The notes: generated by a model not told the origin, from the letters alone. A DNA stretch of 64,000 nucleotides from Clostridiales bacterium (GCA_004553625.1 SFKX01000001.1:142066-206065), one strand, 5' to 3'. Shown: positions 26,185 to 34,569, counted from the first letter of the stretch. A program made the numbers and translations.

Positions 26185-26202
26185 TGCTGCACTGGTCAAT
26201 GC

Positions 26203-26964
26203 TCACAGCCAGATCCCCCAGTCGCCATAGTTATGTATGCCGCTGCCGTGGTGAAGTTCGCCCTTTGCCTTCAACTCCCGCAGAGCGTCGCGCATCCTGA
26301 TTACAAGTTCTGGTTTTACGTCAAGCGAGTGGTGTGCGGGGAATATGCGTTCGGCAGGAAGCGCGGCTATGCGCTCGAGCGAATCGAGGTAGGCCGCGGG
26401 GTCGGTCGAGGGATAATAGGCGAGCAGCAGGTCCGCGTACACAAGGTCGCCCGTGTAGAGCCAACGCCTGTCGGGTTCCCAAAAACACATGTGTCCAGGC
26501 GAGTGACCGGGGGTGTGCAGGATCTCTGCACATCGCCCGCCCAGTTCTATCCTGTCTCCGTCTCGAAGCACGCGGGAGGGCGTACCCTGGAACATTTCGT
26601 ACCCTGACACATCAAAACCCTCCGGCAGTTTGCAGCGGTCCACAACCATTTCACGTATGGTGTCAGCACCCAGAGGGAAGTGTCCGCTCAGCCAGTCCAG
26701 CTCCGCCTCGTGCGCATAAAACTCGGAAAACTCGCTGTGGCCGCCGATGTGATCCCAGTGTATGTGTGTCGCAACAGGTATGACGGGGCCGGACGTCAGC
26801 GCAGACACCTCCCCTGATATTTTGCAGATGCCCAGGCCTGTGTCGATCAGCAAACTGCGCTCAGCACCCTGCAGAAGGTAGCAATGTGTTTCCTCCCAGT
26901 GCCTGTACTCGCTGATGATGTGTGTGCTGTCATCAATTCTATCTATGGTAAACCAATCTTCCAT
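26203..26964 (-). CDS. MBL-fold metal-dependent hydrolase
   Basis: A 253-residue metallo-beta-lactamase-fold protein. Metal ligands are seen in THIHWDHIGGH (His67, His69, Asp71, His72), HTPGHSPGH (~residues 150-158), the bridging Asp in YTGDLVYAD, and a late His (FPAHHS). The group includes glyoxalase II-like and lactonase-like enzymes; substrate is not known. Base composition is lower in GC than neighbours and codon choice is less biased, which suggests acquisition. It stands alone between two hairpins. Confidence 0.85.
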   Translation of the reverse strand: MEDWFTIDRIDDSTHIISEYRHWEETHCYLLQGAERSLLIDTGLGICKISGEVSALTSGPVIPVATHIHWDHIGGHSEFSEFYAHEAELDWLSGHFPLGADTIREMVVDRCKLPEGFDVSGYEMFQGTPSRVLRDGDRIELGGRCAEILHTPGHSPGHMCFWEPDRRWLYTGDLVYADLLLAYYPSTDPAAYLDSLERIAALPAERIFPAHHSLDVKPELVIRMRDALRELKAKGELHHGSGIHNYGDWGIWL

Positions 26965-26985
26965 TCTTATGCTCCCAATATAAAT

Positions 26986-27017
26986 CGTGCCGCAGAAGTA
27001 AACACTTCTGCGGCACG
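26986..27017 (-). terminator. Terminator of the nrd-MGMT operon
   Basis: A perfect 14-bp stem (26986-26999 with 27004-27017) with a four-base loop, just after the MGMT-like gene; followed on the minus strand by ATTTATATT. Confidence 0.8.
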
Positions 27018-27022
27018 GTACC

Positions 27023-27325
27023 TTATATTCCGCAGGCTTGCATATCCACGCGGCCGTCGGGGAGGAAAGAGACTCCCTCCCCGCGGAGGAGGCGGCGCTG
27101 CACCTCCGGGCCGCCGAAGGCGTAGCCCGTGCACACGCTCCCGTCGCGGAACACCACGCGGTGGCAGGGTATCGCCCCGGGCTCCGGGTTCCGGTGCAGC
27201 GCGAAGCCCACGCCCCGCGCGCCCCGCGGGTTCCCCGCCAGCGCCGCCACGCGGCCGTAGCTCATCACCCGGCCCGCGGGTATGGTCCTGACGACCTCGT
27301 AGATCCGCCGTGTGAACTCAGTCAT
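27023..27325 (-). CDS. MGMT-family DNA alkyltransferase, short form
   Basis: A 100-residue protein made only of the C-terminal domain of O6-alkylguanine DNA alkyltransferase. The acceptor cysteine is present in IPCHRVV (~residue 54), with the preceding helix-turn-helix and arginine finger GNPRGARGVG. Alkyltransferase-like proteins replace that Cys by Trp; here Cys is kept, so single-use repair is possible although the N-terminal domain is missing. It overlaps nrdD by 4 bp, so repair and anaerobic nucleotide reduction share a transcript. Confidence 0.88.
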   Translation of the reverse strand: MTEFTRRIYEVVRTIPAGRVMSYGRVAALAGNPRGARGVGFALHRNPEPGAIPCHRVVFRDGSVCTGYAFGGPEVQRRLLRGEGVSFLPDGRVDMQACGI

Positions 27326-29745
27326 TGCGCCGCGTGTACTGCGTACTGCTTGATCGCGCCGGCCCCGGCGTATTTCTCAAAGTGCTCGCCGTCCGTCACG
27401 ACCAGCGTCGGCGCCTGCTTCACGCCGTATTTCTTTGCCAGCTCCGCGTTGTCCTCGGCGTTGAGCTTCTCGTAGGCGAAGCCCTGCTTGTCCAGCATCG
27501 TCACAGCAAGGCGGCAGTTCGGGCAGGTCGGCGTTGTGAAGAGCAGCGCCTGGCCGAGCTTCTCCACCTGAGCCGCGGGCTGCTCCGCAGCGGGCTGGAT
27601 GTGCCGGTCGAGGTCCGGCTCCACGTCGCAGCCGCAGGCCGAAGCGTGCGGGTGCTTCACGGGGTCGAGGTGGCTGTGGGAGAGATCGTAGGTCTTGCGC
27701 TCCTTGTACTCCTGCGTCTTGCCTGCGTTCCAGTTCTGCACCGGGCGGTAGTAGCCGGTGATGCGGCTGTAGACCTCCGCGCTCTCACCGCAGTGCGGGC
27801 AGGTGAACTGCTCCCCGGCGAGGTAGCCGTCGTTCTTGCAGACCGAGTACGTCGGGCTGAGAGTGTAGTAGGGCAGCTTGTAGTTCTCCGCGATCTTGCG
27901 CACGAGGCTCGCCGCGGCCTGCCAGTCGGGCAGCTTCTCGCCCAGGAAGGCGTGGAACACCGTGCCGGAGGTGTAGAGCGTCTGGAGCTCGTCCTGGATG
28001 TCCAGCGCCGCAAAGATGTCCTCCGTGTAGCCCACGGGCAGGTGGGAGCTGTTCGTATAATACGGGGTGCCGCCCGGCTCCGCCGCCGTGATGATGTCCG
28101 GGTAGCGCTCCACGTCGTGCTTGGCGAGGCGGTAGCTCGTGCTCTCCGCCGGGGTGGCCTCGAGGTTATAGAGGTCGCCGTATTTCTCCTGGTAGTCGGA
28201 GAGGCGGTTCAGCATGTGGTTCAGGGTCTTTTTGGTGAATTCCTGGCAGTTCTCGTGCGTCATGTCCGCGCGGACCCACTTGGCGTTCAGGCCCGCCTCG
28301 TTCATGCCGACAAGGCCGATGGTGGAGAAGTGGTTGTCGAAGCTGCCGAGGTAGCGCTTCGTATAGGGGTAGAGCCCCTCGTTCATGAGCTTCGTCACGA
28401 CGTCACGCTTTATCTTGAGGCTGCGGGCGGCGATGTCCATGAGCTTGTCGAGGCGGCGGAAGAAGTCGGCCTCGTCCTTGGCGAGGTAGGCCAGGCGCGG
28501 CATGTTCAGCGTGACGACGCCGATGGAGCCGGTGCTCTCGCCGGAGCCGAAGTAGCCGCCGGACTTCTTGCGCAGCTCGCGCAGGTCGAGCCTCAGACGG
28601 CAGCACATGCTGCGCACGTCGGAGGGCTCCATGTCGGAGTTGATGTAGTTGGAAAAGTAGGGAGTGCCGTACTTGGCCGTCATCTCGAAGAGGAGCTTGT
28701 TGTTCTCGGTGGGGCTCCAGTCGAAGTCCTTCGTTATCGAGTAGGTCGGGATGGGGTACTGGAAGCCGCGGCCGTTGGCGTCGCCCTCGATCATGAGGTC
28801 GATGAAGGCCTTGTTGACCATGTCCATCTCGCGCTTGCAGTCGCCGTAGGTAAAGTCCATCTCCTTGCCGCCGACGATGGCCTTGAGGTCCTTGAGGTCT
28901 GCGGGGACGGTCCAGTCGAGCGTGATGTTGGAGAAGGGCGCCTGCGTACCCCAGCGGGACGGGGTGTTCACGCCGTAGACAAAGCTCTGGATGCACTGCT
29001 TGACTTCTTTATAGCTGAGGTTATCGACCTTCACGAAGGGGGCGAGGTAGGTGTCGAAGCTGGAGAAGGCCTGCGCGCCCGCCCACTCGTTCTGCATGAT
29101 GCCGAGGAAGTTCACCATCTGGTTGCAGAGCGTGGAGAGGTGGCTCGCGGGGGAGGAGGTTATCTTGCCCGGGATGCCGCCGAGGCCCTCCTGGATGAGC
29201 TGCTTGAGGCTCCAGCCCGCGCAGTAGCCCGTGAGCATGGAGAGGTCGTGCAGGTGGAGGTCTGCGTTCTTGTGGGCGTTGGCGATCTCGTCGTCATAGA
29301 TCTCGGAGAGCCAGTAGTTCGCCGTGATGGCGCCGGAGTTCGAGAGGATGAGGCCGCCGACGGAGTAGTTCACGGTGCTGTTCTCCTTGACGCGCCAGTC
29401 GGAGGCGTCGAGGTAGGAGTCCACGACGTTCTTGTAGTCGAGGTAGGTGGAGCGCATGTTGCGCAGCTTCTCGCGCTGGCGGCGGTAGAGGATGTAGGCC
29501 TTGGCGACGTGCTCGTAGCCGCCGCGGGAGAGCACCGCCTCAACGCTGTCCTGGATGTCCTCGACCGAGACGGCCCCGTCCTCTATCTTGGACTGGAAGT
29601 CCGCCGTTACCTTGAGCGAGAGGAAGTCTATGACGCTCTCGTTATACTCCGTCCCCGTGGCCTCGAAGGCCTTGGTTATCGCGCTCGATATTTTGGCGAT
29701 GTTGAAATCTACGAGCTCGCCCTCTCTTTTCCTGACCCTGTACAT
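27322..29745 (-). CDS. nrdD: Anaerobic (class III) ribonucleoside-triphosphate reductase with C-terminal glutaredoxin-like domain
   Basis: An oxygen-sensitive glycyl-radical enzyme that makes deoxynucleoside triphosphates. Residues ~1-95 form an ATP-cone. The main barrel follows. The zinc site (CKNDGYLAGE..CPHCG) and glycyl loop RITGYYRPVQNWN are near residues 630-680. Residues ~725-807 add a glutaredoxin/thioredoxin fold with CPNC, which may reduce the enzyme's active-site cysteines directly instead of formate. The total, 807 residues, is about 80 longer than the common form for this reason. It follows nrdG by 42 bp. Confidence 0.94.
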   Translation of the reverse strand: MYRVRKREGELVDFNIAKISSAITKAFEATGTEYNESVIDFLSLKVTADFQSKIEDGAVSVEDIQDSVEAVLSRGGYEHVAKAYILYRRQREKLRNMRSTYLDYKNVVDSYLDASDWRVKENSTVNYSVGGLILSNSGAITANYWLSEIYDDEIANAHKNADLHLHDLSMLTGYCAGWSLKQLIQEGLGGIPGKITSSPASHLSTLCNQMVNFLGIMQNEWAGAQAFSSFDTYLAPFVKVDNLSYKEVKQCIQSFVYGVNTPSRWGTQAPFSNITLDWTVPADLKDLKAIVGGKEMDFTYGDCKREMDMVNKAFIDLMIEGDANGRGFQYPIPTYSITKDFDWSPTENNKLLFEMTAKYGTPYFSNYINSDMEPSDVRSMCCRLRLDLRELRKKSGGYFGSGESTGSIGVVTLNMPRLAYLAKDEADFFRRLDKLMDIAARSLKIKRDVVTKLMNEGLYPYTKRYLGSFDNHFSTIGLVGMNEAGLNAKWVRADMTHENCQEFTKKTLNHMLNRLSDYQEKYGDLYNLEATPAESTSYRLAKHDVERYPDIITAAEPGGTPYYTNSSHLPVGYTEDIFAALDIQDELQTLYTSGTVFHAFLGEKLPDWQAAASLVRKIAENYKLPYYTLSPTYSVCKNDGYLAGEQFTCPHCGESAEVYSRITGYYRPVQNWNAGKTQEYKERKTYDLSHSHLDPVKHPHASACGCDVEPDLDRHIQPAAEQPAAQVEKLGQALLFTTPTCPNCRLAVTMLDKQGFAYEKLNAEDNAELAKKYGVKQAPTLVVTDGEHFEKYAGAGAIKQYAVHAAQ

Positions 29746-29787
29746 CTTTTGTCCTCCTGTTATCTAACAACTCAAATTAAAAACACA

Positions 29788-30483
29788 TCATATCCCGCGC
29801 AGCTGCACGGAAGGGACCAGCGGCCGCACGATCTGCGCGAGGCGCTTCATCTCCGCCTCCGTGAAGGCAGAGAGCCCCCGGGCAGATATCAGGTCGCCCG
29901 AATCTTTGAAGCACTGGATGTAGTATTCCTTCGCCCCGGCGATCCACTCGGCTATCCCCGCGAAGTCGGCCTCGGTGTGCAGGCCCTTCACCGCCGTCGT
30001 GCGGAACTCGTAGTCCACGCCGCAGCTCATGAGGTAGGCCGCAGACTCGCGCACCGGACCCAGGTCCAGCCCCGGCACGCCCGTCACGCGGGCGTAGTTT
30101 TCCGGCGCGGCCTTCACGTCCATCGCGACCCTGTCCGCCAGCCCGGACTCGACTATCCGCCGGAGCCGCTCCGGGAAGGTCCCGTTCGTGTCCAGCTTCA
30201 CGGCGTAGCCCAGCGCCTTTATCTCCGAGAGCAGGCCCTCGAGCCCTGCGTGGAGCAGCGGCTCCCCGCCCGTCACGGCCACGCCGTCCAGGATCCCCAC
30301 GCGCTTTTTCAGAAAGGCCATGAGCTCGTCGTGTCCGATCACGTCCCGCTCCCGCTCCGGCAGCGCCAGAGACGCGTTGTGGCAGAAGGGGCAGCGCAGG
30401 TCGCAGCCGCCTGTAAAAATCGTGCAGGCCACGCGGCCCGGATAGTCCAGCAAAGTCAGCTTTTGCAGCCCGGATACGTCCAT
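29788..30483 (-). CDS. nrdG: NrdD-activating radical SAM enzyme
   Basis: A 231-residue radical S-adenosylmethionine protein that installs the glycyl radical on NrdD. CDLRCPFC (~residues 27-34) holds the 4Fe-4S cluster, and VAVTGGEPLLH is the SAM-binding strand. The full-length TIM-barrel type (over 220 residues) corresponds to the longer, PflA-like NrdG group of Clostridia. It is first in the operon, and a promoter with an NrdR box lies about 80 bp upstream. Confidence 0.92.
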   Translation of the reverse strand: MDVSGLQKLTLLDYPGRVACTIFTGGCDLRCPFCHNASLALPERERDVIGHDELMAFLKKRVGILDGVAVTGGEPLLHAGLEGLLSEIKALGYAVKLDTNGTFPERLRRIVESGLADRVAMDVKAAPENYARVTGVPGLDLGPVRESAAYLMSCGVDYEFRTTAVKGLHTEADFAGIAEWIAGAKEYYIQCFKDSGDLISARGLSAFTEAEMKRLAQIVRPLVPSVQLRGI

Positions 30484-30563
30484 TTCTCCAAAACATCCCC
30501 GTTTTCATGCATAAACGAGCGCCCGCCGGGTCCGCACATCTTGCGGTCCCGGGAGCGTCCGTA

Positions 30564-30596
30564 TCACAATATATAGTGTTATTCTCCGCTTGTCAA
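30564..30596 (-). promoter_or_regulatory. nrdG-nrdD promoter with NrdR box
   Basis: On the minus strand TTGACA (30591-30596), 17 bases, TATATT (30568-30573). The -10 lies inside a 16-bp element (30564-30579, ACACTATATATTGTGA) that matches the NrdR box consensus. NrdR is the ATP/dATP-sensing repressor of ribonucleotide reductase genes; its gene is not in the window. Usually two boxes about 30 bp apart are found; only one is apparent. Confidence 0.85.
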
Positions 30597-30691
30597 GAGC
30601 TTGGGGCGAAAAAGTTGGATTGTAAACTGCCGTAACCTCTTTGTAACTGGAGCTACACCGTTTCGACACGCAAAGCCAAAAATCCCGCCGC

Positions 30692-31747
30692 TCAGCCGAG
30701 CAGGCCCAGCTCCCTGAAACCCGCCTCAAACGGCGCGCGGACCATCCCCCGCTCCGTGATGATGCCGGTGATGAGCCCGGCCTCCGTCACGTCGAAGGCG
30801 GGGTTGTAGACCCCAACGCCCTCCGGCGCCATGCGCTTTGCATACCACAGCTCCGTCACCTCCGAGCCGTCGCGGAACTCAATGGGTATCTCCGCCCCGG
30901 AGGCGATCGCGGGGTCTATCGTAGAGCTCGGCGCGCAGACGTAGAAAGGTATGCCGTAGTGCGCGGCCAGTATCGCCACGCCCGAGGTGCCGATCTTGTT
31001 GGCCGCGTCCCCGTTGCGGGCGACCCTGTCGCAGCCGACGAATATTATGTCAACCTTGCCCGACTTCATCAGCGAGGAGGCCATGTTGTCGCACAGGAGC
31101 GTGGTATCGACCCCGGCGGAGACCATCTCGAAGGCCGAGAGCCGGGCGCCCTGGAGGAGCGGGCGGGTCTCGTCGCAGTAGACGCGCAGGCCCTCCAGGC
31201 CGGCTTCGAGCGCGGCGTAGACGGGCGCGAGCGCCGTCCCGTATTTTGCTGTGGCGAGGGTCCCCGAGTTGCAGTGGGTGAGGATGCCCATGCCGGGGCG
31301 CAGGAGCTCCAGGCCGCAGCGGCCTATGCTCCGGCTTATCTCGATGTCCTCGTCCATTATGGCCTGGGCCTCACGGCGCAGCGCCCGGCGTATCTCGCCG
31401 GGCTCCCCGCCACGCACGGCGGCATAGGCGCGGCGCATCCGGTCCAGCGCCCAGAAGAGGTTCACCGCCGTCGGTCTTGAGGCCGCCAGCGCGTCGCAGG
31501 CGGCCAGGAAGCTCTCCTCCAGCCGCTCGTCCGTGGCGAAGCGCGCGGCCAGGTAAGCGCCGAAGGCCGCCGCCACGCCTATCGCCGGGGCGCCGCGCAC
31601 GCGCAGCATGCGTATCGCCTCGCAGATGTCCTCCGTCTCCCGCAGGCGGAGATACCGGACCTCGTTGGGAAGCAGGGTCTGGTCGATGATGACGAGCGCG
31701 TCCCCGGCTTCGGAAAGGCGCACGGTGTCGATTTTCAGCGGGTCCAT
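30692..31747 (-). CDS. mtnA: S-methyl-5-thioribose-1-phosphate isomerase
   Basis: Aldose-ketose isomerase of the methionine salvage pathway and structural relative of eIF2B. RGAPAIGVAAAFG, HCNSGTLAT (catalytic Cys ~157), TRPLLQGARLSAFE and NGDAANKIGTSGVA (catalytic Asp region) are all intact. The ATG at 31747 gives a typical N-terminus and a GAGG site 11 bases away; a GTG at 31759 overlapping the tetR stop is the alternative. The other mtn genes are not next to it. Homologues in organisms without the full pathway act on 5-deoxyribose-1-phosphate, so the substrate is open. Confidence 0.9.
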   Translation of the reverse strand: MDPLKIDTVRLSEAGDALVIIDQTLLPNEVRYLRLRETEDICEAIRMLRVRGAPAIGVAAAFGAYLAARFATDERLEESFLAACDALAASRPTAVNLFWALDRMRRAYAAVRGGEPGEIRRALRREAQAIMDEDIEISRSIGRCGLELLRPGMGILTHCNSGTLATAKYGTALAPVYAALEAGLEGLRVYCDETRPLLQGARLSAFEMVSAGVDTTLLCDNMASSLMKSGKVDIIFVGCDRVARNGDAANKIGTSGVAILAAHYGIPFYVCAPSSTIDPAIASGAEIPIEFRDGSEVTELWYAKRMAPEGVGVYNPAFDVTEAGLITGIITERGMVRAPFEAGFRELGLLG

Positions 31748-31755
31748 GTGAGTGA

Positions 31756-32385
31756 TCACCTCGCGTCTGTATTTTGCTCGGCTATGCCGAAGATGAGCAG
31801 GTCCAGGAGCCTTCCGCTCCGCTCGACCATCTCCTCCACGCTCCGGACCCCGCCGGAGGTGAAGGCGTCCAGGAGGGTCTTGTACGCCCGGTCTATCGCC
31901 TCGAAATAGAGCTGCAGTTCCTCCCGGCTGTGGCCGGGCCTGGGCTGCAGGCGCTCCGTCAGCCGGAGCGTGAAGCGGCGGTTGAGCTCGCTCAGGGGCG
32001 CGTGCAGGGCCTCGATGCGCTCCTCCAGACCGCGAGGCGTCCGGAACATCGCGTTCTCAAAGATCGCCTTCTCCACGGGCCGCTCCCCGAAATACCGCTC
32101 CCGCGCCAGGAAATATTCGCGTATCGCGGAGCGGGGCTCCAGCGCGTCCAGCCGCTCCAGCAGCGGCTCCAGCCAAAGGCGCAGGCCCCCGAACACCTCC
32201 TCCACGCAGCGCAGGAACAGCTCCTCCCTGCCGCTGAAATAGTGGTACATCATCCCCTTGGAGATACCGTGTCCGGCGCAGATGCCGTCCACTGTCACGC
32301 CCTCGTAGCCCAGCTGCGAGAACTCCTGCGCCGCCGCCTCAAGTATTGCCGCGCGGCTGCGCTCCTGTCTTTCGCTCTGCTTCAT
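31756..32385 (-). CDS. TetR-family transcription regulator
   Basis: A 209-residue regulator with the helix-turn-helix near residues 20-50 (AAQEFSQLGYEGVTVDGICAGHGISKGMMYHYF), and a helical ligand domain after it. The ATG at 32385 is preferred to a TTG further upstream. The gene begins inside the antiporter gene (47 bp overlap) and is followed by mtnA. Twin palindromes ahead of the antiporter are its probable sites, which would make this an autoregulated antiporter-tetR-mtnA operon. Confidence 0.88.
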   Translation of the reverse strand: MKQSERQERSRAAILEAAAQEFSQLGYEGVTVDGICAGHGISKGMMYHYFSGREELFLRCVEEVFGGLRLWLEPLLERLDALEPRSAIREYFLARERYFGERPVEKAIFENAMFRTPRGLEERIEALHAPLSELNRRFTLRLTERLQPRPGHSREELQLYFEAIDRAYKTLLDAFTSGGVRSVEEMVERSGRLLDLLIFGIAEQNTDAR

Positions 32386-33622
32386 GCTCCGCTCCACCTC
32401 CCTCGGCCCGGCCAAGCTCTCCGGCCAGCTCGAAGCCCTTCTTCGCCAGGATCACGGCTATGACCTCGTTTATGACGGCCGCCGCCGCTATCGTCCCCTG
32501 GATGAGCTCGGCGCAGTCCGGCGCGGGGGCCGCCAGCGCCGACACGGCTATCCCCGTGAACAGCAGCGAGACGCCCGAGTGCGGCAGCAGCGTCAGGCCC
32601 AGGTACTTCCGCACCGTCCCCGGCGCGTGCGACATCGCCGCGCCCGCCCGAGCCCCGAAGTACTTGCCCAGCGCGCGCGATATTATGTAAACTGCGGTAT
32701 AGATCCCCGCACCAAATACGAGATGGTAGTCCAGCGGCGCGCCCAGGCCCAGGATGATGACCAGCATACACAGGCCGATGGCCGGCTGCATCGCGGACAT
32801 GATGCCGTCCAGCTGCGCGCCGTCTATGAGGTTGGCAAAGGCCGTGGAAAAGGCCATGCCCAGCAGCAGGAAGTTGAGCGCGGGCAGGGGCAGCACGGCG
32901 GAGTTCAGCCAGAGGCCGAGCGCCGCGGTGGCCAGCAGCATGGCCAGCATTACGCAGAGCGAGGCCGCCCTTCCGCGCAGCCGCCTGAGCAGGAGCCCTG
33001 CCGCCGCGCCCGTTACCGCGCCTATGAGCACCGGCAGGAACACCAGGAACAATATCCCCGCAACGGAGACCTCCGCCTCGGAGACCGCCGCCGTCACTCC
33101 CGCCATGACCAGGAAGAACACCAGCGCCGCGACGAGGTCGTCCAGCACGGCCATGGGTATCAGCGTGCCGGTGACCGGCCCGGCCGTTTTCATCTCCGCC
33201 ACGATGGAGAGCGAGGGCGCGGGCGCCGTGGCGAGGGCTATGCCCCCGAACACCAGCGCCAGGTAGAGCGGCGTCCCGGTGAACGCGAATATCGCCGCGA
33301 ACACCGCGGCCACGCAGACGAAGGTCCCCAGGGACTCCGCCAGCGTCATCACAACTATCTGAGCGCCGGAGCGGCGCATCCGCTTCCAGACGAGCTCCGT
33401 GCCTATCATGAGGCCCGCTGTACACTCCATCACGCTCTCGGCTACATTATACCACTCCGCGTCAAGCAGCGCCTGGTCCACCAGCCCCAGCGCGTGCGGA
33501 CCCAGTACCATCCCCGTCAGCAGCCAGCCCAGTATCGCCGGCAGCTTCAGCTTCGAGACCAGCTTCCCCATCAGATAGGCCGCCGCAACCGCCAGCAGCA
33601 GCCTCAAAAGCTCCGTCAACAT
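32339..33622 (-). CDS. Cation:proton antiporter (CPA2/KefB-like)
   Basis: A 427-residue protein with 12-13 predicted transmembrane helices and the CPA-type signatures GWLLTGMVLGPHALGL and VLDDLVAALVFFLVMAG, whose Asp pair is expected in ion exchange. The Trk/TrkA C-domain of full KefB is absent. The ATG at 33622 is chosen because the longer frame would begin upstream of the operator; a GTG three codons upstream is also possible. The ion is not inferable: Na+, K+ or another. Confidence 0.85.
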   Translation of the reverse strand: MLTELLRLLLAVAAAYLMGKLVSKLKLPAILGWLLTGMVLGPHALGLVDQALLDAEWYNVAESVMECTAGLMIGTELVWKRMRRSGAQIVVMTLAESLGTFVCVAAVFAAIFAFTGTPLYLALVFGGIALATAPAPSLSIVAEMKTAGPVTGTLIPMAVLDDLVAALVFFLVMAGVTAAVSEAEVSVAGILFLVFLPVLIGAVTGAAAGLLLRRLRGRAASLCVMLAMLLATAALGLWLNSAVLPLPALNFLLLGMAFSTAFANLIDGAQLDGIMSAMQPAIGLCMLVIILGLGAPLDYHLVFGAGIYTAVYIISRALGKYFGARAGAAMSHAPGTVRKYLGLTLLPHSGVSLLFTGIAVSALAAPAPDCAELIQGTIAAAAVINEVIAVILAKKGFELAGELGRAEGGGAEHEAERKTGAQPRGNT

Positions 33623-33647
33623 ATGCTTCACCCCTGTGAAAAAATAT

Positions 33648-33697
33648 AGACGATATCGTCTGTTTTCACATTCTAGCACATATAGACGACATCGTCT
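33648..33697 (-). promoter_or_regulatory. Twin palindromic operator upstream of the antiporter-tetR operon
   Basis: AGACGATATCGTCT at 33648-33661 is a perfect 14-bp palindrome; AGACGACATCGTCT at 33684-33697 differs in its centre. Both are inside a common context TATAGACGA..TCGTCTGT, starts 36 bp apart. Candidate TetR binding sites. A TAGAAT (minus strand, 33670-33675) between them could be a -10, but no good -35 was seen. Confidence 0.75.
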
Positions 33698-33708
33698 GTA
33701 AATTTTCC

Positions 33709-33737
33709 TTGAACGTTTCGGGGCGAGGGGGTATCAT
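33709..33737 (+). promoter_or_regulatory. rlmB promoter
   Basis: TTGAAC (33709-33714), 17 bases, TATCAT (33732-33737). It is 31 bases before the rlmB start and starts 12 bases beyond the second TetR-type palindrome of the divergent operon. Confidence 0.75.
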
Positions 33738-33767
33738 GGTGTAGACAAAATTGCGGAGGGTGTGGGC

Positions 33768-34517
33768 ATGGACGAGTTCAAGAACGAGATGATAGAGGGC
33801 CGCAACGCGGTGCTGGAGGCGCTGCGCGCGGGGCGCGCGTTGGACAAGGTCTATATCGCCCGCGGCGAGACGGACAAGGCCCTGGCGCACATCGCGGGCC
33901 TGGCGCGGGAGCGCGGAGTAAGCGTCTCGGACTGCGACCGCAGAAAGCTCGACGCCATGAGCGTCACCAAGGCGCACCAGGGCGTCATTGCGGTCTGCGC
34001 CGTCCGCGAATACGCCAGCCTGGACGACATCCTCGCCCTGGCCGAGTCGCGGGGCGAGGCGCCCTTCGTCGTCGTCTGCGACGAGATATCGGACCCGCAC
34101 AACCTCGGCGCCATCATACGCAGCGCGGAGTGCGTCGGGGCGCACGGCGTGGTCATCCCCAAGCGCAGGAGCGCCGGGCTGACGGCCGTCGTCGGCAAGA
34201 CCAGCGCCGGAGCCGCGGAGCACCTGCCCGTCGCGCGGGTGGCGAACATCTCCGCCGCGCTGCAGGAGCTCAAGGACCGCGGGCTCTGGGTCTACGGCGC
34301 CGCAGCCGAGGGCAGCTCCCCCATGTGGGAGACGGACCTCACCGGTCCCCTCGCGCTGGTCATCGGCTCCGAGGGAGAGGGCCTCGGCAGGCTCGTGCGC
34401 GAGCGCTGCGACTTCCTCGTCAGCATCCCCCTGCGCGGCAAGGTGGGCTCGCTCAACGCCTCCACCGCCGCCGCCGTGCTCATGTACGAGGTCCTGCGCC
34501 AGAAGCTCGCAAAGTGA
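33768..34517 (+). CDS. rlmB: 23S rRNA 2'-O-methyltransferase RlmB (SpoU/TrmH family)
   Basis: A 249-residue SPOUT methyltransferase. An N-terminal L30e-like substrate-binding domain (EGRNAVLEALRAGRALDKVY) precedes the SPOUT domain with DEISDPHNLGAIIRSAECVGAHGVVIP, IGSEGEGLGRLV and IPLRGKVGSLNASTAAAVLMYE. The enzyme methylates a guanosine in 23S rRNA; related proteins modify tRNA, so the target is inferred. The ATG at 33768 has GGAGGG 7 bases before it. Confidence 0.93.
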   Translation: MDEFKNEMIEGRNAVLEALRAGRALDKVYIARGETDKALAHIAGLARERGVSVSDCDRRKLDAMSVTKAHQGVIAVCAVREYASLDDILALAESRGEAPFVVVCDEISDPHNLGAIIRSAECVGAHGVVIPKRRSAGLTAVVGKTSAGAAEHLPVARVANISAALQELKDRGLWVYGAAAEGSSPMWETDLTGPLALVIGSEGEGLGRLVRERCDFLVSIPLRGKVGSLNASTAAAVLMYEVLRQKLAK

Positions 34518-34532
34518 CGCAATAAAAACAGC

Positions 34533-34563
34533 AGCGCGCCCCCACAAAGGGGGCGCGCTTTTT
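34533..34563 (+). terminator. rlmB terminator
   Basis: An 11-bp GC-rich stem (34533-34543 with 34549-34559), ACAAA loop, followed by five T. It also faces the convergent SGNH hydrolase gene. Confidence 0.9.
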
Positions 34564-34569
34564 GCGCTC

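Noticed and set aside
27325..30576. A 1083-codon plus-strand reading frame
   Set aside because: It is the antisense of nrdD, nrdG and their neighbours, with repetitive Val/Leu/Arg/Ala composition and no family match; caused by GC-biased codon use.
32384..33649. A 421-codon plus-strand frame opposite the antiporter
   Set aside because: Low-complexity Arg/Gln/His composition typical of an antisense shadow of a membrane protein gene.
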